Below, in pieces: positions 26,475 through 36,335 of a DNA stretch of 64,000 nt (positions are counted from its first letter, which is position 1; each line of letters starts with the position of its first letter). Location of the stretch: NCBI RefSeq assembly GCF_003958635.1, contig NZ_RSEK01000006.1, forward strand, positions 124,001 to 188,000, in the 5' to 3' direction. This DNA is from Altericroceibacterium xinjiangense. Lineage in GTDB: Bacteria > Pseudomonadota > Alphaproteobacteria > Sphingomonadales > Sphingomonadaceae. The notes below the pieces were generated by a model. That model had not been told where the DNA came from, did no database searches, and saw only the letters and a program-made list of their open reading frames with translations. The translations under genes and the position numbers were made by a program.

Positions 26475-27763
26475 CCGACCACACCCATGATCCCCATGCG
26501 CAAAGCTGGGTCGAATCCGCCAACAAGCACCCGGATTTCCCGGTTCAGAACCTGCCGCTCGGCGTGTTCTCCCCTCCCGGTGGTCTACCCCGTGGAGGCG
26601 TTGCCATCGGGAACATGGTTCTCGATATCGCCGCCATCGCGCCCCTGCTGGACGGCGATGCGGCGGAGGCAGCGCACGTGGCAGGCGGCCCGGTGCTGAA
26701 CCCGCTGCTCGGTTCCGGCAACGCAGCGCTGCACGCGCTGCGGCTTGCCTTGTTCGATCTCCTGACCGATCCCGCCAAGGAAACCAGCGTTCGGCCCCAC
26801 CTCCACAAAGCGGCGGATTGTACGCTGCACTTACCGGTTGAAATCGGCGACTACACGGACTTCTATGCCGGGATTAACCACGCGGTGAACGTCGGCAGCA
26901 TCTTCCGGCCCGACAACCCGTTGCTGCCGAACTACAAGCACGTGCCGATCGGCTACCATGGGCGTGCCTCCTCGGTCCGCGCGTCCGGCGGCGAGGTAAT
27001 CCGGCCGAACGGCCAGACCAAGGCACCGGACACGGACGCGCCCAGCTTCGCCCCGACCAAGCGGCTGGATTACGAGCTGGAAATGGCGATCTGGGTGGGC
27101 CGGGGTAACGATCTTGGCCGCCCGGTGCCGATTTCCGAAGCTTCGGAACACATTGCCGGCATTTCCATCCTCAACGACTGGTCGGCCCGCGACATTCAGG
27201 CGTGGGAATACCAGCCGCTTGGGCCCTTCCTCGCCAAAAGCTTCCATTCGACGGTGTCCCCGTGGATCCTGACGCTCGACGCGCTGGCGCCATACCGGAA
27301 GGCGCAACCGGCGCGATCGGGCGGCGATCCGGAACCCCTGCCCTACCTGCTCGACCCGCAAGACCAGGAACGCGGCGCCTTTGGCCTGACGATGGAAGTC
27401 CACATCCTGACCCCGAAAATGCGCGAGCAGGGCCAGGCGCCCCATCGCCTCAGCCAGGGCCCGATGACGGCGATGTACTGGACGGCGGCCCAGCTGCTTG
27501 CCCACCACACGTCCAATGGCTGCAACCTGCGCCCGGGTGACTTGCTCGGCACTGGGACCTTGTCCGGCACCGAAGAGGATAGCCGGGGCAGCTTGCTGGA
27601 ACTGAGCGGCGGCGGGAAGGAAGCAGTTGACCTCGGCAACGGGGAAACGCGCACGTTCCTTGAGGATGGCGACGAAGTCATCATCACCGCCTTCGCCGAA
27701 GCACCCGGTCATGTGCGGATCGGCTTTGGCGAATGCCGCGCCCGGATCGCGCCTGCACCATGA
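26471..27763 (+). CDS. fahA: Fumarylacetoacetase
   Basis: Hydrolyses 4-fumarylacetoacetate to fumarate and acetoacetate, the last tyrosine-degradation step. The 430-residue length is normal. Family motifs include DFYAGINHAVNVGSIFRP and YKHVPIGYHGRASSV (substrate and metal region), LELEMAIWVG (Glu ligands) and ILNDWSARDIQAWEYQPLG (Asp ligand). The start is taken as TTG at 26471, which overlaps the VOC gene stop and has AGGAG about 8 bases upstream; the open frame farther upstream lies inside the VOC gene and is not family-like. The weak TTG may tune expression. The next gene overlaps by four bases. Confidence 0.93.
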   Translation: MTDHTHDPHAQSWVESANKHPDFPVQNLPLGVFSPPGGLPRGGVAIGNMVLDIAAIAPLLDGDAAEAAHVAGGPVLNPLLGSGNAALHALRLALFDLLTDPAKETSVRPHLHKAADCTLHLPVEIGDYTDFYAGINHAVNVGSIFRPDNPLLPNYKHVPIGYHGRASSVRASGGEVIRPNGQTKAPDTDAPSFAPTKRLDYELEMAIWVGRGNDLGRPVPISEASEHIAGISILNDWSARDIQAWEYQPLGPFLAKSFHSTVSPWILTLDALAPYRKAQPARSGGDPEPLPYLLDPQDQERGAFGLTMEVHILTPKMREQGQAPHRLSQGPMTAMYWTAAQLLAHHTSNGCNLRPGDLLGTGTLSGTEEDSRGSLLELSGGGKEAVDLGNGETRTFLEDGDEVIITAFAEAPGHVRIGFGECRARIAPAP

Positions 27764-28419
27764 GCGAGACGCGCGATCTCGTCCTGCATGGGTACTGGCG
27801 GTCCGGAACCAGCTACCGCACGCGGATCGCGCTGAACCTAAAGAACGTCGAGTACCGGCAGGTCCCGCGGGACCTCCGCACCGGGGATCAGCGTTCGGAC
27901 GATTTCCGCGCCCTGAATCCGCAAGGGCTGGTCCCGGCGCTCGTCGCTGGGACCACGGCCCTTACCCAAAGCAGCGCGATCCTCGAATGGCTGGAGGAAA
28001 CCTATCCCGATCCTCCGCTGCTGCCGGAAAGCGCGGACGACCGCGCGATCGTCCGTGCGATGGCGATGACGGTTGCTTGCGACATCCACCCGCTCAACAA
28101 CCTGCGGGTGCTGCAGGCGCTGACGCAGGACATGGGTGTGGACGATGCGGGCAAGTCCCGCTGGATCGCCCGCTGGATCGCGGACGGGTTTGCCGCTCTG
28201 GAAGTCTCGATCCGCCAGCACGGCGGGGAATATGCCTTCGGAGACACGCTGACGCTGGCGGATTGCCATCTGGTGCCGCAAGTCTACTCCGCGCGGCGGT
28301 TCAATGTTTCGCTGGACGCCTACCCCGCCTTGTGCGCCGCCGCGACACGAGCCGAACGCGTGCCCGAAGTGGCCGCTGCCCACCCGGACCGGCAGCCCGA
28401 TGCTGACCGGCCCGGGTGA
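27760..28419 (+). CDS. maiA: Maleylacetoacetate isomerase (zeta-class GST)
   Basis: Glutathione-dependent isomerase that makes fumarylacetoacetate for the enzyme encoded just upstream. The 219 residues have a thioredoxin-like N-domain with the zeta-class active-site motif YWRSGTSYRTRIALNLK, QSSAILEWLEE (glutathione binding) and an all-helical C-domain (DTLTLADCHLVPQVYSARRF). The ATG at 27760 overlaps the fahA stop. Its presence confirms that the operon works through homogentisate and maleylacetoacetate. Confidence 0.94.
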   Translation: MSETRDLVLHGYWRSGTSYRTRIALNLKNVEYRQVPRDLRTGDQRSDDFRALNPQGLVPALVAGTTALTQSSAILEWLEETYPDPPLLPESADDRAIVRAMAMTVACDIHPLNNLRVLQALTQDMGVDDAGKSRWIARWIADGFAALEVSIRQHGGEYAFGDTLTLADCHLVPQVYSARRFNVSLDAYPALCAAATRAERVPEVAAAHPDRQPDADRPG

Positions 28420-28425
28420 TCGAGC

Positions 28426-29541
28426 TCAGCTTTCGTTGCCGATCCGCAGAACCGGCTTCACCACCTTGCCGCTTTCGCTCGCTTCGATGGCCTCATTGAT
28501 CTGGCCGAAATCGAAGTAGCCGATCAGCTTTTCGAACGGAAACCGGCCTTCCAGATGGTAGCCGATCAGCTCCAGCATGAAGGGGCCGACGTCGCTATCG
28601 CCGCCGAGGATGCCCATCACCGTGCGTCCGCCGCCCATGAACATCGCTTCATTGAAGTTAAGCTCATCTGCCGGATCTGACGCGCCGACCATGCCGACCA
28701 CGCCCTTCGGCGCAAGCAGGCTCCAGGCTTGTTCGATCACCGTGTTGATGCCGGTGGTATCGAACGCGTAACCAAGGCCCTGAGGGCACACTTCGCGGAT
28801 CTTCCCCGGGGCATCGTCGCGCCCGTTGAAGGCGTGGGTCGCGCCCAGTTCCTTTGCCAGGGCCAGCCGTTCGTCATTGACGTCCACCGCGATGATCGGA
28901 TTGGCCTCGGCGATCTTCGCCGCCATGATTGCAGCCATTCCCACCGTACCCGCGCCGAACACCGCGATCGGCATCCCCGCGCGCACCTTCATCGACCGCA
29001 GCACGGCCCCGGCGCCCGTCATCAAACCGCAGCCGATCGGAGCAAGCCGTTCCAGCGGAATGTCGGATGCGCTGTCCGGTACCTTCACCACGTTGCGATC
29101 GTGCGCGATGGCGTACGTGGCAAAGCTGGACTGGCCGAAGAAGTTGCCGTTCATCGGCTCCCCGTCGGCGAACAGCGTCGGGCTGCCGTCAGCGCGCGTG
29201 CCGGACCAGTTGTGCGGAAAGAAATCGTAGCAATACGTCGGCGCTTCCGCATCGCAGCTGGGGCAGTGCCCGCAGCTGTTGAAGCTCATCACCACGCGGT
29301 CGCCCGGCTGCGCGGAGGTGACGTTGCTGCCGACTTCCTCGACGATTCCGGCGCCCTCATGGCCAAGCACCACGGGCAGAGGCACGGGCAGCTGCTGGTC
29401 GCGCACCGCCATGTCGGTGTGGCAGATCCCGGAAGCGACCATGCGGATCCGCAGTTCGTCGGGCCGGAGATCGTCCAGCGTCACGTTCCGGATCGTGAAC
29501 GGTTCGGTGTTTCCGCTGCAAACGGCGGCCTTGACTTCCAT
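28426..29541 (-). CDS. Zinc-dependent alcohol dehydrogenase (aryl/class III-like MDR)
   Basis: A 371-residue medium-chain dehydrogenase. Catalytic zinc ligands are seen in SGICHTDMAV (Cys and His) and GHEGAGIVEEVG; structural-zinc cysteines are in FNSCGHCPSCDAEAPTYC. The NAD-binding fold has FGAGTVGMAAIMAAK followed by an acidic end (IIAVDVND), so NAD is preferred. The sequence resembles benzyl- and aryl-alcohol dehydrogenases (XylB/AreB type) more than glutathione-formaldehyde dehydrogenase, but the assignment is soft. It converges with maiA with only 6 bases between the stops, so no own terminator is visible, and it is divergent from recQ. Confidence 0.88.
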   Translation of the reverse strand: MEVKAAVCSGNTEPFTIRNVTLDDLRPDELRIRMVASGICHTDMAVRDQQLPVPLPVVLGHEGAGIVEEVGSNVTSAQPGDRVVMSFNSCGHCPSCDAEAPTYCYDFFPHNWSGTRADGSPTLFADGEPMNGNFFGQSSFATYAIAHDRNVVKVPDSASDIPLERLAPIGCGLMTGAGAVLRSMKVRAGMPIAVFGAGTVGMAAIMAAKIAEANPIIAVDVNDERLALAKELGATHAFNGRDDAPGKIREVCPQGLGYAFDTTGINTVIEQAWSLLAPKGVVGMVGASDPADELNFNEAMFMGGGRTVMGILGGDSDVGPFMLELIGYHLEGRFPFEKLIGYFDFGQINEAIEASESGKVVKPVLRIGNES

Positions 29542-29689
29542 ATCCTGTCTCCCGGTAGGTTACCCTGCGGATGTCTCACCGTTTCGCTCTGCCGTCTACC
29601 CTCCGGGCGCAAGGTCCGGGCGGCAGGCCCTTCTTTTCAGACAGCTGCGTCTAGGCAGACCCGCACGGCATTCCTATAGCCTGTTCGAA

Positions 29690-31453
29690 ATGCCTCCTGA
29701 AATCGCCAACCTCCTCCACGACATCTTCGGCTTCGAATCCTTTCGCGGGGTGCAGGAAGACGTCGTCCGCCGGGTGATGGCAGGCGAAGGGACGCTGGCG
29801 ATCATGCCGACCGGCGCGGGCAAATCCCTGTGCTACCAGCTTCCCGCGGTCGCGCTTCCGGGGTGCTGCGTCGTCGTGTCCCCGCTGATCGCGCTGATGC
29901 ACGACCAGCTCCGCTCCGCCCAGGCGGTGGGCATTCGCGCTGCCAGCCTGACGTCCGCGGACGAGGATTGGCGCGAGACGCAGGACCGCCTGGTCGCGGG
30001 TGAGCTGGACCTGCTTTACGTCGCTCCGGAACGCGCCAGCCGCGACGGGTTTCGCAGCTTGCTGGAGCGGGCCAGCATCAGCCTGTTCGCGATTGACGAG
30101 GCACACTGCGTATCGGAATGGGGGCACGATTTCCGCCCCGACTACCGCCTGCTGCGTCCCTTGCTCGATGCCTTCCCCGGCGTCCCTCGCCTCGCCCTTA
30201 CCGCGACGGCGGATGCGCACACCCGGTCGGACATCCTGACCCAGCTCGGCATTCCGGAAGAAGGGCTGATCGTCTCCGGGTTCGACCGGCCGAACATCCG
30301 CTATGCCGTGCAGCCTCGCGCGAGCCTGACCCGGCAAGTCGCGGATATCCTTGCCGCCAATCCCGGCCCCGGCATCGTCTATGCCCAGACCCGCGCGATG
30401 ACGGAGCGGCTGGCAGAGAGCCTGGGCGACAAGGGACGCCCGGTCCTGCCGTACCACGCCGGGCTCGATCCGGCCGTGCGCGCTGCCAACCAGTCCGCCT
30501 TCCTCGCCAGCGAGGAAATGGTCATGGTTGCCACCGTCGCCTTCGGCATGGGGATCGACAAGCCGGACGTGCGCTTCGTGGTCCATGCAGGCCTACCGAA
30601 GTCGATCGAAAGCTATTACCAGGAAAGCGGCCGCGCCGGCCGGGACGGCGATCCCGCCGTGGCCACGCTCTTGTGGGGAGCCGAAGACTTCGCCCGCGCC
30701 CGCCAGCGCATCGCGGAAGTGGAGCCTGCCCGTCAGCCGGGGGAGCGGGTGCGCATCTCCTCCCTGGGCGCACTGGTGGAAACGGCCGGGTGCCGCCGGG
30801 CTGTCCTGCTCCGCCATTTCGGCGAAGACCCGCCGGCGTCGTGCGGAAATTGCGACAATTGCTTGTCCCCGCCGGCCTGCACCGACGCGACCGAGACGGC
30901 ACGCAAGCTGCTGTCGGCAGTCTATCGCACGGGCCAGAGCTTCGGGCTTGGCCATATCGAGGCCGTGCTGACGGGAAAACCGAATGAGCGGATCAGCCAG
31001 CGGGGGCATGATGCGCTGTCGGTTTATGGGATCGTGGAAGGCGAGGAAGCGGCCCTGATCAAGCCGGTCGCCCGCGCCCTGATGGTCCGCGACGCCTTGC
31101 AGACCAACGAACACGGCGGGCTGGCGCTCGGCCCCGCCGCACGGTCCCTGCTAAGGGGAGAAGAAACCGTGGCGCTGGTGCTTCCCCCTGCCCGCGCGCG
31201 GCGCAAGCGCGGCGGATCGGACGCCAACCCGATCGGCGATCCGCTATTCGAGGCGCTGCGGGCGTGCCGCCGCGATCTGGCGCGGGAGGCCGGAGTGCCG
31301 CCTTACGTGATCTTCCACGACAGCACCTTGCGCGACATGGCGGAAACCCGCCCGATGACGGAGGGTGAGCTTGGCCGCATCAGCGGCATCGGCACCCGCA
31401 AGCGCGAAGCTTACGGGCAAGCCTTTCTGGATGTGATCGCCGCCTACGCCTGA
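29690..31453 (+). CDS. recQ: ATP-dependent DNA helicase RecQ
   Basis: 3'-to-5' helicase of 587 residues. The helicase motifs are complete: MPTGAGKSLCYQLPA (Walker A), IDEAHCVSEWGHDFR (DEAH box with the RecQ aromatic loop), LALTATA, and the C-terminal helicase half with VATVAFGMGIDKPDVRFVVH and ESGRAGRDG. The zinc-binding RQC cysteines follow (CRRAVLLRHFGE, then CGNCDNC) and an HRDC domain closes the protein (about 510-587). The ATG at 29690 begins at MPPEIANLLHDIFGFESFRGVQ; a longer open frame upstream overlaps the dehydrogenase promoter and is not family-like. Single gene, DNA repair role. Confidence 0.95.
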   Translation: MPPEIANLLHDIFGFESFRGVQEDVVRRVMAGEGTLAIMPTGAGKSLCYQLPAVALPGCCVVVSPLIALMHDQLRSAQAVGIRAASLTSADEDWRETQDRLVAGELDLLYVAPERASRDGFRSLLERASISLFAIDEAHCVSEWGHDFRPDYRLLRPLLDAFPGVPRLALTATADAHTRSDILTQLGIPEEGLIVSGFDRPNIRYAVQPRASLTRQVADILAANPGPGIVYAQTRAMTERLAESLGDKGRPVLPYHAGLDPAVRAANQSAFLASEEMVMVATVAFGMGIDKPDVRFVVHAGLPKSIESYYQESGRAGRDGDPAVATLLWGAEDFARARQRIAEVEPARQPGERVRISSLGALVETAGCRRAVLLRHFGEDPPASCGNCDNCLSPPACTDATETARKLLSAVYRTGQSFGLGHIEAVLTGKPNERISQRGHDALSVYGIVEGEEAALIKPVARALMVRDALQTNEHGGLALGPAARSLLRGEETVALVLPPARARRKRGGSDANPIGDPLFEALRACRRDLAREAGVPPYVIFHDSTLRDMAETRPMTEGELGRISGIGTRKREAYGQAFLDVIAAYA

Positions 31454-31462
31454 CGCAGGCCT

Positions 31463-32575
31463 TCAGTCCCGCTCCAGATCAAACAAGTCGCGGTAGCGAT
31501 GCGGCTGGGACCGCAGGTACTGCGGCGGGGCCTGCACTTGCGCTCCCAGATGGGCGGCAGCGTGCCAGGGCCAGCGCGGATTGTAGAGCATGCCCCGGGC
31601 CAGTGCGATCATGTCCGCATCGCCGGTGGCGACGATCGCCTCGGCCTGCTCATACTCCGTGATCAAGCCAACGGCGATGACCGGCATGTCCACCGCCTGC
31701 TTGACCGCGCGCGCCAGCGGGACCTGGTAGTTTGGCCCCACCGGAATGTCCTGCCGGGGGTCGAGCCCGCCGCTCGAAATGTGAATTCCCGCGCAGCCTT
31801 CTGCTTCCAGCGCCTTGGCAAACGCAATGGTCTGCTCAATGTCCCAGCCACCCGGAACCCAGTCGGTGCCGGATACGCGGACGGTAACGGGCTGGTCAGC
31901 GGGAAAAGCCTCCCGCACGGCACGGAACACTTCCAGCGGAAAGCGGATGCGGTTCTCAAGGCTGCCGCCGTATTCGTCCTCTCGCCGGTTGGAGAGCGGG
32001 GAGAGGAACTCATGGAGCAGGTAACCGTGCGCCGCGTGGATCTGCACGCCTTCGATCCCCAGCCGGGCTGCCCGCCGCGCCGCTTCCGCGAAGGCCCGGC
32101 ACAAGTCAGCCAGCGCTTCCCGGTCGAGAGCGACAGGAGGGTTCTCCCCTTCCTCGAACGGCAAGGCGGACGGAGCGACCGTCTGCCAGCCATTGGGATC
32201 GCTCGGGGCAAGCTGCTGTCCGCCCTTCCACGGCACTTCGGTCGAAGCCTTGCGCCCGGCGTGGGCCAGCTGGATCGCCAGCGGCATGTCCGAATACTGA
32301 CGGACCTTCCGGAGCGTCTCAGCCATCGCGGCTTCAGTGGCATCATCCCACAAGCCGACATCGGCGTAGGTAATGCGTCCTTCCGGCACCACCGCTGTCG
32401 CCTCGATCGTCAGCAGCGCCGCGCCCGACAAGGCAAGCTGGCCAAGATGGATCGTGTGCCAATCGGTCATCTGCCCGTCGACCGCCGAATACTGGCACAT
32501 TGGGGCGATCACGATGCGGTTGGCGAGCGTCAGGCCGCCCACCTGAAACGGGGCGAAAAGCTTGGGTCCGGTCAT
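31463..32575 (-). CDS. Old Yellow Enzyme-family NADH:flavin oxidoreductase (YqjM-like)
   Basis: FMN-dependent ene-reductase of 370 residues. The N-terminus LFAPFQVGGLTLANRIVIAPMCQYSA contains the Cys that marks the thermophilic-like/YqjM class. HAAHGYLLHEFLSPLSNRREDEYGGSLENR is the conserved active-site and FMN-phosphate region. It reduces activated C=C bonds, but the natural substrate is unknown. It ends 9 bases from the convergent recQ stop and starts 92 bases downstream of astD on the same strand, so it could be a weakly linked last gene of the ast operon. Confidence 0.9.
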   Translation of the reverse strand: MTGPKLFAPFQVGGLTLANRIVIAPMCQYSAVDGQMTDWHTIHLGQLALSGAALLTIEATAVVPEGRITYADVGLWDDATEAAMAETLRKVRQYSDMPLAIQLAHAGRKASTEVPWKGGQQLAPSDPNGWQTVAPSALPFEEGENPPVALDREALADLCRAFAEAARRAARLGIEGVQIHAAHGYLLHEFLSPLSNRREDEYGGSLENRIRFPLEVFRAVREAFPADQPVTVRVSGTDWVPGGWDIEQTIAFAKALEAEGCAGIHISSGGLDPRQDIPVGPNYQVPLARAVKQAVDMPVIAVGLITEYEQAEAIVATGDADMIALARGMLYNPRWPWHAAAHLGAQVQAPPQYLRSQPHRYRDLFDLERD

Positions 32576-32666
32576 TCTTTTTGTCCTGATACGGGGTAAG
32601 GCTGCTGCGAAGCAGATGTCTTACCGGCAACCGCGCCGCTCGCGGCCTGTTCCAGTCGCACTGGCA

Positions 32667-34052
32667 TCAGCCTCCCGGCTTCGGCGCTTCCAGGCTGGCC
32701 ACAGGGTAGGCGCAGTAATCCGCCGCATAGTAAGCGCTCGGGTGGTGATTGCCGGAATCGCCGATTCCGCCGAACGGCATCGCGCCGGATGCACCGGCGG
32801 TCGGACGGTTGAAATTGACCACGCCGGCGCGGACGGTGTCGAAGAAGCGGTCCCACAACGCCGCATCCGCACTGACCAGTCCGGCCGCAAGCCCGAAGCG
32901 GGTATCGTTCGCAACCGCGAGTGCGGTGTCGAAATCGGACACGCGGCGGACTTGCAGCACGGGCGCAAAGATTTCCTCATCCGGCACATCGCAGCCGGTC
33001 ACGTCCAGCACGGCAGGTGTGACGAAGGCGGCGGAACGTCCGGAAATCCGCTCGAACGGCTTGAGCGGCTTCGCGCCGCGCGCCAGCAGCTGTTCGACCT
33101 GCGCCAGCGCGCGGTCCGCCGCCTTGGCCGATATCAACGGCCCCATGAACGGCTCCGGCTGCTCATCCCAAGCGCCAACTTTCAGGTCGCTCGCCAGCGC
33201 AACCGTCGCCTCGATCATCGCCGCGCCCGATGCATCGTCCGGCACGATGAAGCGGCGGGCGCAGGAACAGCGCTGGCCGGTAGTTACGAACGCGGAGTTC
33301 ACCGCGATGGACGCGGCCGCCTGCGGATCTGCATCCCACGCGATCAACGGGTTGTTGCCGCCCAGTTCCAGCGCAAGGATGACGTCCGGCCGTTCCGCCA
33401 TCGCGCGGCGCAGATGCGCGCCGACGCTGGCCGATCCGGTGAAAAACAAACCGTCGATCCGTTGTTCCGCCAGCGCCGCGCCGGTTTCCGCCCCGCCCTG
33501 CGCCAGCAGCAGGACGTCTTCGGGCAATCCCGCCTCTCGCCAGGCAGCCCGCGTCCGCTCCGCGATCAGGGGCGCTTCCTCGGACGGCTTGAACACCACG
33601 CAATTGCCCGCCAGCAAGGCAGGGACGATGTGGCCGTTGGGCAAGTGTCCGGGGAAGTTGTAAGGCCCATAGACCGCGATCACTCCGTGCGGGCGGTGGC
33701 GCAGCACCGCCTGGCCGAAGGCGGTCGGCTCGCTGCGGGTTCCGGCCCGCTCCGCCTGCGCGGCGATGGAGATGGCGACCTTGCCCCGCATGCTGCCGAT
33801 CTCGGCCAGGGATTCCCGGCGGACCTTCCCGGTTTCCCGAGCAAGATCCTCTGCCAGGCTTTCCGCATCGCGCTCAAGGATTTCAGCAAACCGCCGCGTG
33901 ATGGCGATCCGGTCTTCCAGCGCGGTGCGGCGCCAGTCCTGCCATGCGGCGCGGGAGCGGGCGACCAGCGCCGCGCATTCGTCTGCTCCGGTACCGGGGC
34001 CTTCCCATACGACCTCACCGGTCGCCGGGTTCGTCGATTGGAAGGTGGTCAT
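32667..34052 (-). CDS. astD: N-succinylglutamate 5-semialdehyde dehydrogenase
   Basis: Fourth step of the arginine succinyltransferase (AST) pathway, forming N-succinylglutamate with NAD. The 461-residue aldehyde dehydrogenase starts at 34052, where its ATG overlaps the astB stop by four bases; 41 further in-frame residues upstream were rejected. Motifs: YGPYNFPGHLPNGHIVPALLAGN, FTGSASVGAHLRR, catalytic Glu in LELGGNNPL, nucleophilic Cys in TTGQRCSCARR. The Asn-rich NPLIAWD and PNGHIVPAL segments are typical of AstD. It is the last of five coupled genes. Confidence 0.94.
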   Translation of the reverse strand: MTTFQSTNPATGEVVWEGPGTGADECAALVARSRAAWQDWRRTALEDRIAITRRFAEILERDAESLAEDLARETGKVRRESLAEIGSMRGKVAISIAAQAERAGTRSEPTAFGQAVLRHRPHGVIAVYGPYNFPGHLPNGHIVPALLAGNCVVFKPSEEAPLIAERTRAAWREAGLPEDVLLLAQGGAETGAALAEQRIDGLFFTGSASVGAHLRRAMAERPDVILALELGGNNPLIAWDADPQAAASIAVNSAFVTTGQRCSCARRFIVPDDASGAAMIEATVALASDLKVGAWDEQPEPFMGPLISAKAADRALAQVEQLLARGAKPLKPFERISGRSAAFVTPAVLDVTGCDVPDEEIFAPVLQVRRVSDFDTALAVANDTRFGLAAGLVSADAALWDRFFDTVRAGVVNFNRPTAGASGAMPFGGIGDSGNHHPSAYYAADYCAYPVASLEAPKPGG

Positions 34053-35314
34053 GCGCTCTCCGATCCAGCAAGTTTGGCAAGGTCCAGCGCGTCCAGCAAA
34101 TGGCTGCGCGCATCCTGCACGGTCTTTTCCAGCGATGGGCTGCCGAGGTCGGCCGGGTCGATCTGCTCGGGCCAATGGCGGGCAATCACCCGTTCGATCC
34201 GGTCGGCCTTTTCGTCATCCAGCAGGAAGCGCGGATCGACGGTGGCGGGATCGGCGACGACGCGCAGGCGCAGGCACGCAGGGCCGCCGCCGTTGGCCAT
34301 CGATTGCTTGACGTCCACCGGGATCACGCGCCGGATCGGCCCGTTCGAGGCAAGCATCCGGTCAAGCCAGCCGCGCACCGCCGAGGATTCGTCCGCCTCC
34401 GTTGGGATCACCAGCGCCATCTCGCCTTCGGGCAGGCTCAGCAACTGGGCGTTGAACAAGTAGGTGCGGATCGCTTCTTCGAGGCTGACCGCGCTGGCTG
34501 GGACTTCCACGATCTCGACCGCCGGAAACCTCGCGCGGATTGCCTCGTAGGCGGCTGCGGGATCGGCGAAGGCCTGTTCGTGCGTGAACAGCACCCGCTC
34601 GTTTGCGACCGAGACGACATCGTTGTGGAACGCGCCGGCCGCGATTGCGTCCGGGTTCTGTTCGATGAACAGGACCCGTTCCGGATCAAGCCTGTGCTGA
34701 CGGGCGACGATCCGGCTCGCCTGTTCATGCTGCCGTGCCGGAAAGCGGCCGCCACTGCGTCCGTAAACGAATACTTCGAGCCCCGGCTGCCCGTGTCCGG
34801 CCGTCAGCCGCATGTGGTTGGCCGCGCCTTCGTCGCCGAAGCTCGGCGGCACCGGATCGTGGACGGCAAAATGCGCCTTGTCGGAAAAAGCGACCTGCAG
34901 CTGGCGCAGCGTGTCCGGCCATTCGTGCGCGCGGTGCGGCATCGTGACGAGATTCGCGACCGTCAGGTGGCACTTGCCGTCCGCCGTATCGGGCGCCGGC
35001 GAAACGGTCGCCGCATTTGCGGTCCACATGCTGGAGGCAGACCATGCCCCGGCAATAAGCCCCCGATCAGTGGCGGCATCGGCGGCGAGGTGCGTCAGAT
35101 AGCGCGCGTTGGGCCGGGGCAGCGGAAGGAAAAATCCCTGCACCAGCCCCAGCGCCTTGTTCGCCCGCATCTTGGCGATCCCCTGCAAGGCGGCGGCGCG
35201 CGGAGAGGAGACATTCCCCGCATGCGCCGTCGCGGCCAGGTTACCGAGGCTGAGACCTGCGTAGTTGTGGCTCGGGCCGACGATGCCGTCGAAGTTGATT
35301 TCCGTCAGTGCCAT
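34049..35314 (-). CDS. astB: N-succinylarginine dihydrolase
   Basis: Second AST enzyme: cleaves N2-succinylarginine to N2-succinylornithine, CO2 and two ammonia. The 421-residue protein has the family opening NFDGIVGPSHNYAGLSLGN, HNDVVSVANERVLFTHEQAF (His/Asp of the guanidino-group-modifying fold) and the catalytic Cys in QSMANGGGPACLRLRV. It begins 4 bases after the astA stop and overlaps astD by four bases. This gene is specific to the AST pathway, so it anchors the pathway assignment. Confidence 0.96.
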   Translation of the reverse strand: MALTEINFDGIVGPSHNYAGLSLGNLAATAHAGNVSSPRAAALQGIAKMRANKALGLVQGFFLPLPRPNARYLTHLAADAATDRGLIAGAWSASSMWTANAATVSPAPDTADGKCHLTVANLVTMPHRAHEWPDTLRQLQVAFSDKAHFAVHDPVPPSFGDEGAANHMRLTAGHGQPGLEVFVYGRSGGRFPARQHEQASRIVARQHRLDPERVLFIEQNPDAIAAGAFHNDVVSVANERVLFTHEQAFADPAAAYEAIRARFPAVEIVEVPASAVSLEEAIRTYLFNAQLLSLPEGEMALVIPTEADESSAVRGWLDRMLASNGPIRRVIPVDVKQSMANGGGPACLRLRVVADPATVDPRFLLDDEKADRIERVIARHWPEQIDPADLGSPSLEKTVQDARSHLLDALDLAKLAGSESA

Positions 35315-35318
35315 GGGA

Positions 35319-36335
35319 TTACCGGCTCACGCTCCATACCTCGTCCCCCGGCTCCGCGCCGAGCATGTCCGCCGCGCTGGCGTCGATCGACACCGTCCCA
35401 TCTTCCGCGAAGGCGCGCGCTCCGTAACAGCACCGGAAGCGGCCAAGGGTTCCACTGGCAATCAGCGCCTGCTCGCCCCTTTCCAGATCGATCCGCCCGG
35501 TTCGGGCCGCCCGGGCGCTGGCGATACTGGCCACGTTGTCCGTGCGCGCGATCATCGTCGGGCCGCCATCGAAGATATCGACATAGCCTTCGTAGGAAAA
35601 TCCTTCGTTCTCCAGCATCCGCATCGCCGCGCGCCCGGTCGGGTGCGGCATTCCGATGGCGGTGCGCGCGCTGTCGGTCAGCATCGCGGCATAGACCGGA
35701 TATTTGGGCATCAGGTCGGCGATGAACTGGTTGCCGTTGATCGCGTTGAAATAGTCGGCTTCCTGGAAGCTCATCCCGAAGAACCGGCCCGCTACCCCGT
35801 CCCAGAACGGGGAGCCGCCGCGCTCATCGATGATCCCTCGCAGTTCGGCTAGGACCCGATCGGCAAAGCGAGCCCGGTGCATTGCGATGAACAGATAGCG
35901 GCTGCGTGCAAGCAGCAGGCCCAGGCCGCCGGCCCGTTCCGCGGGGTGGAGGAACAATCCGCCCACTTCGCTGCAGCCTTCCAGATCGGTGACGAGGAAC
36001 AGCAGTTCGGCCCGGACGGTCCGCTCCAGCTCTCGCGAATGCTGGGTGTGGGTGGTCTTGCGATAGGAATAGAACGGCCACTGCTGGCCGACCTGGCTCA
36101 TCAGCTGGCACGTGCCGCGCACTTCCCCGGTGGCGACGTTTTCCAGCACCATCACGTACAGCTCATCGGACAGCGATTGCTCGTCTCGAGCGAACGCGGC
36201 TTCGGCCTTGGCGAGCTTGGCCCCGAGGGAATTGCGATCGGGCGGCAGGTTAGTAAAGCCTCCGCCGGTCAGCTTGGCCATTTCATACAACGCTTCAAGA
36301 TCGCCGGACGTGGCGGCGCGAATACGGAAGGTCAT
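35319..36335 (-). CDS. astA: Arginine N-succinyltransferase
   Basis: First AST enzyme, transferring succinyl from succinyl-CoA to arginine. The 338 residues form a tandem acyltransferase fold: FRIRAATSGDLEALYEMAKLTGGGFTNLPPD at the start, CSEVGGLFLHPAERAGGLGLLLARSRYLFIA as the CoA-binding block, FWDGVAGRFFGMSFQEADYFNA, and FDGGPTMIA in the C-half. The ATG at 36335 overlaps the stop of the M20 gene; the longer open frame upstream lies inside that gene and is not family-like. Bacteria with two subunits (AruF/AruG) differ; a single AstA-type gene is present here. Confidence 0.95.
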   Translation of the reverse strand: MTFRIRAATSGDLEALYEMAKLTGGGFTNLPPDRNSLGAKLAKAEAAFARDEQSLSDELYVMVLENVATGEVRGTCQLMSQVGQQWPFYSYRKTTHTQHSRELERTVRAELLFLVTDLEGCSEVGGLFLHPAERAGGLGLLLARSRYLFIAMHRARFADRVLAELRGIIDERGGSPFWDGVAGRFFGMSFQEADYFNAINGNQFIADLMPKYPVYAAMLTDSARTAIGMPHPTGRAAMRMLENEGFSYEGYVDIFDGGPTMIARTDNVASIASARAARTGRIDLERGEQALIASGTLGRFRCCYGARAFAEDGTVSIDASAADMLGAEPGDEVWSVSR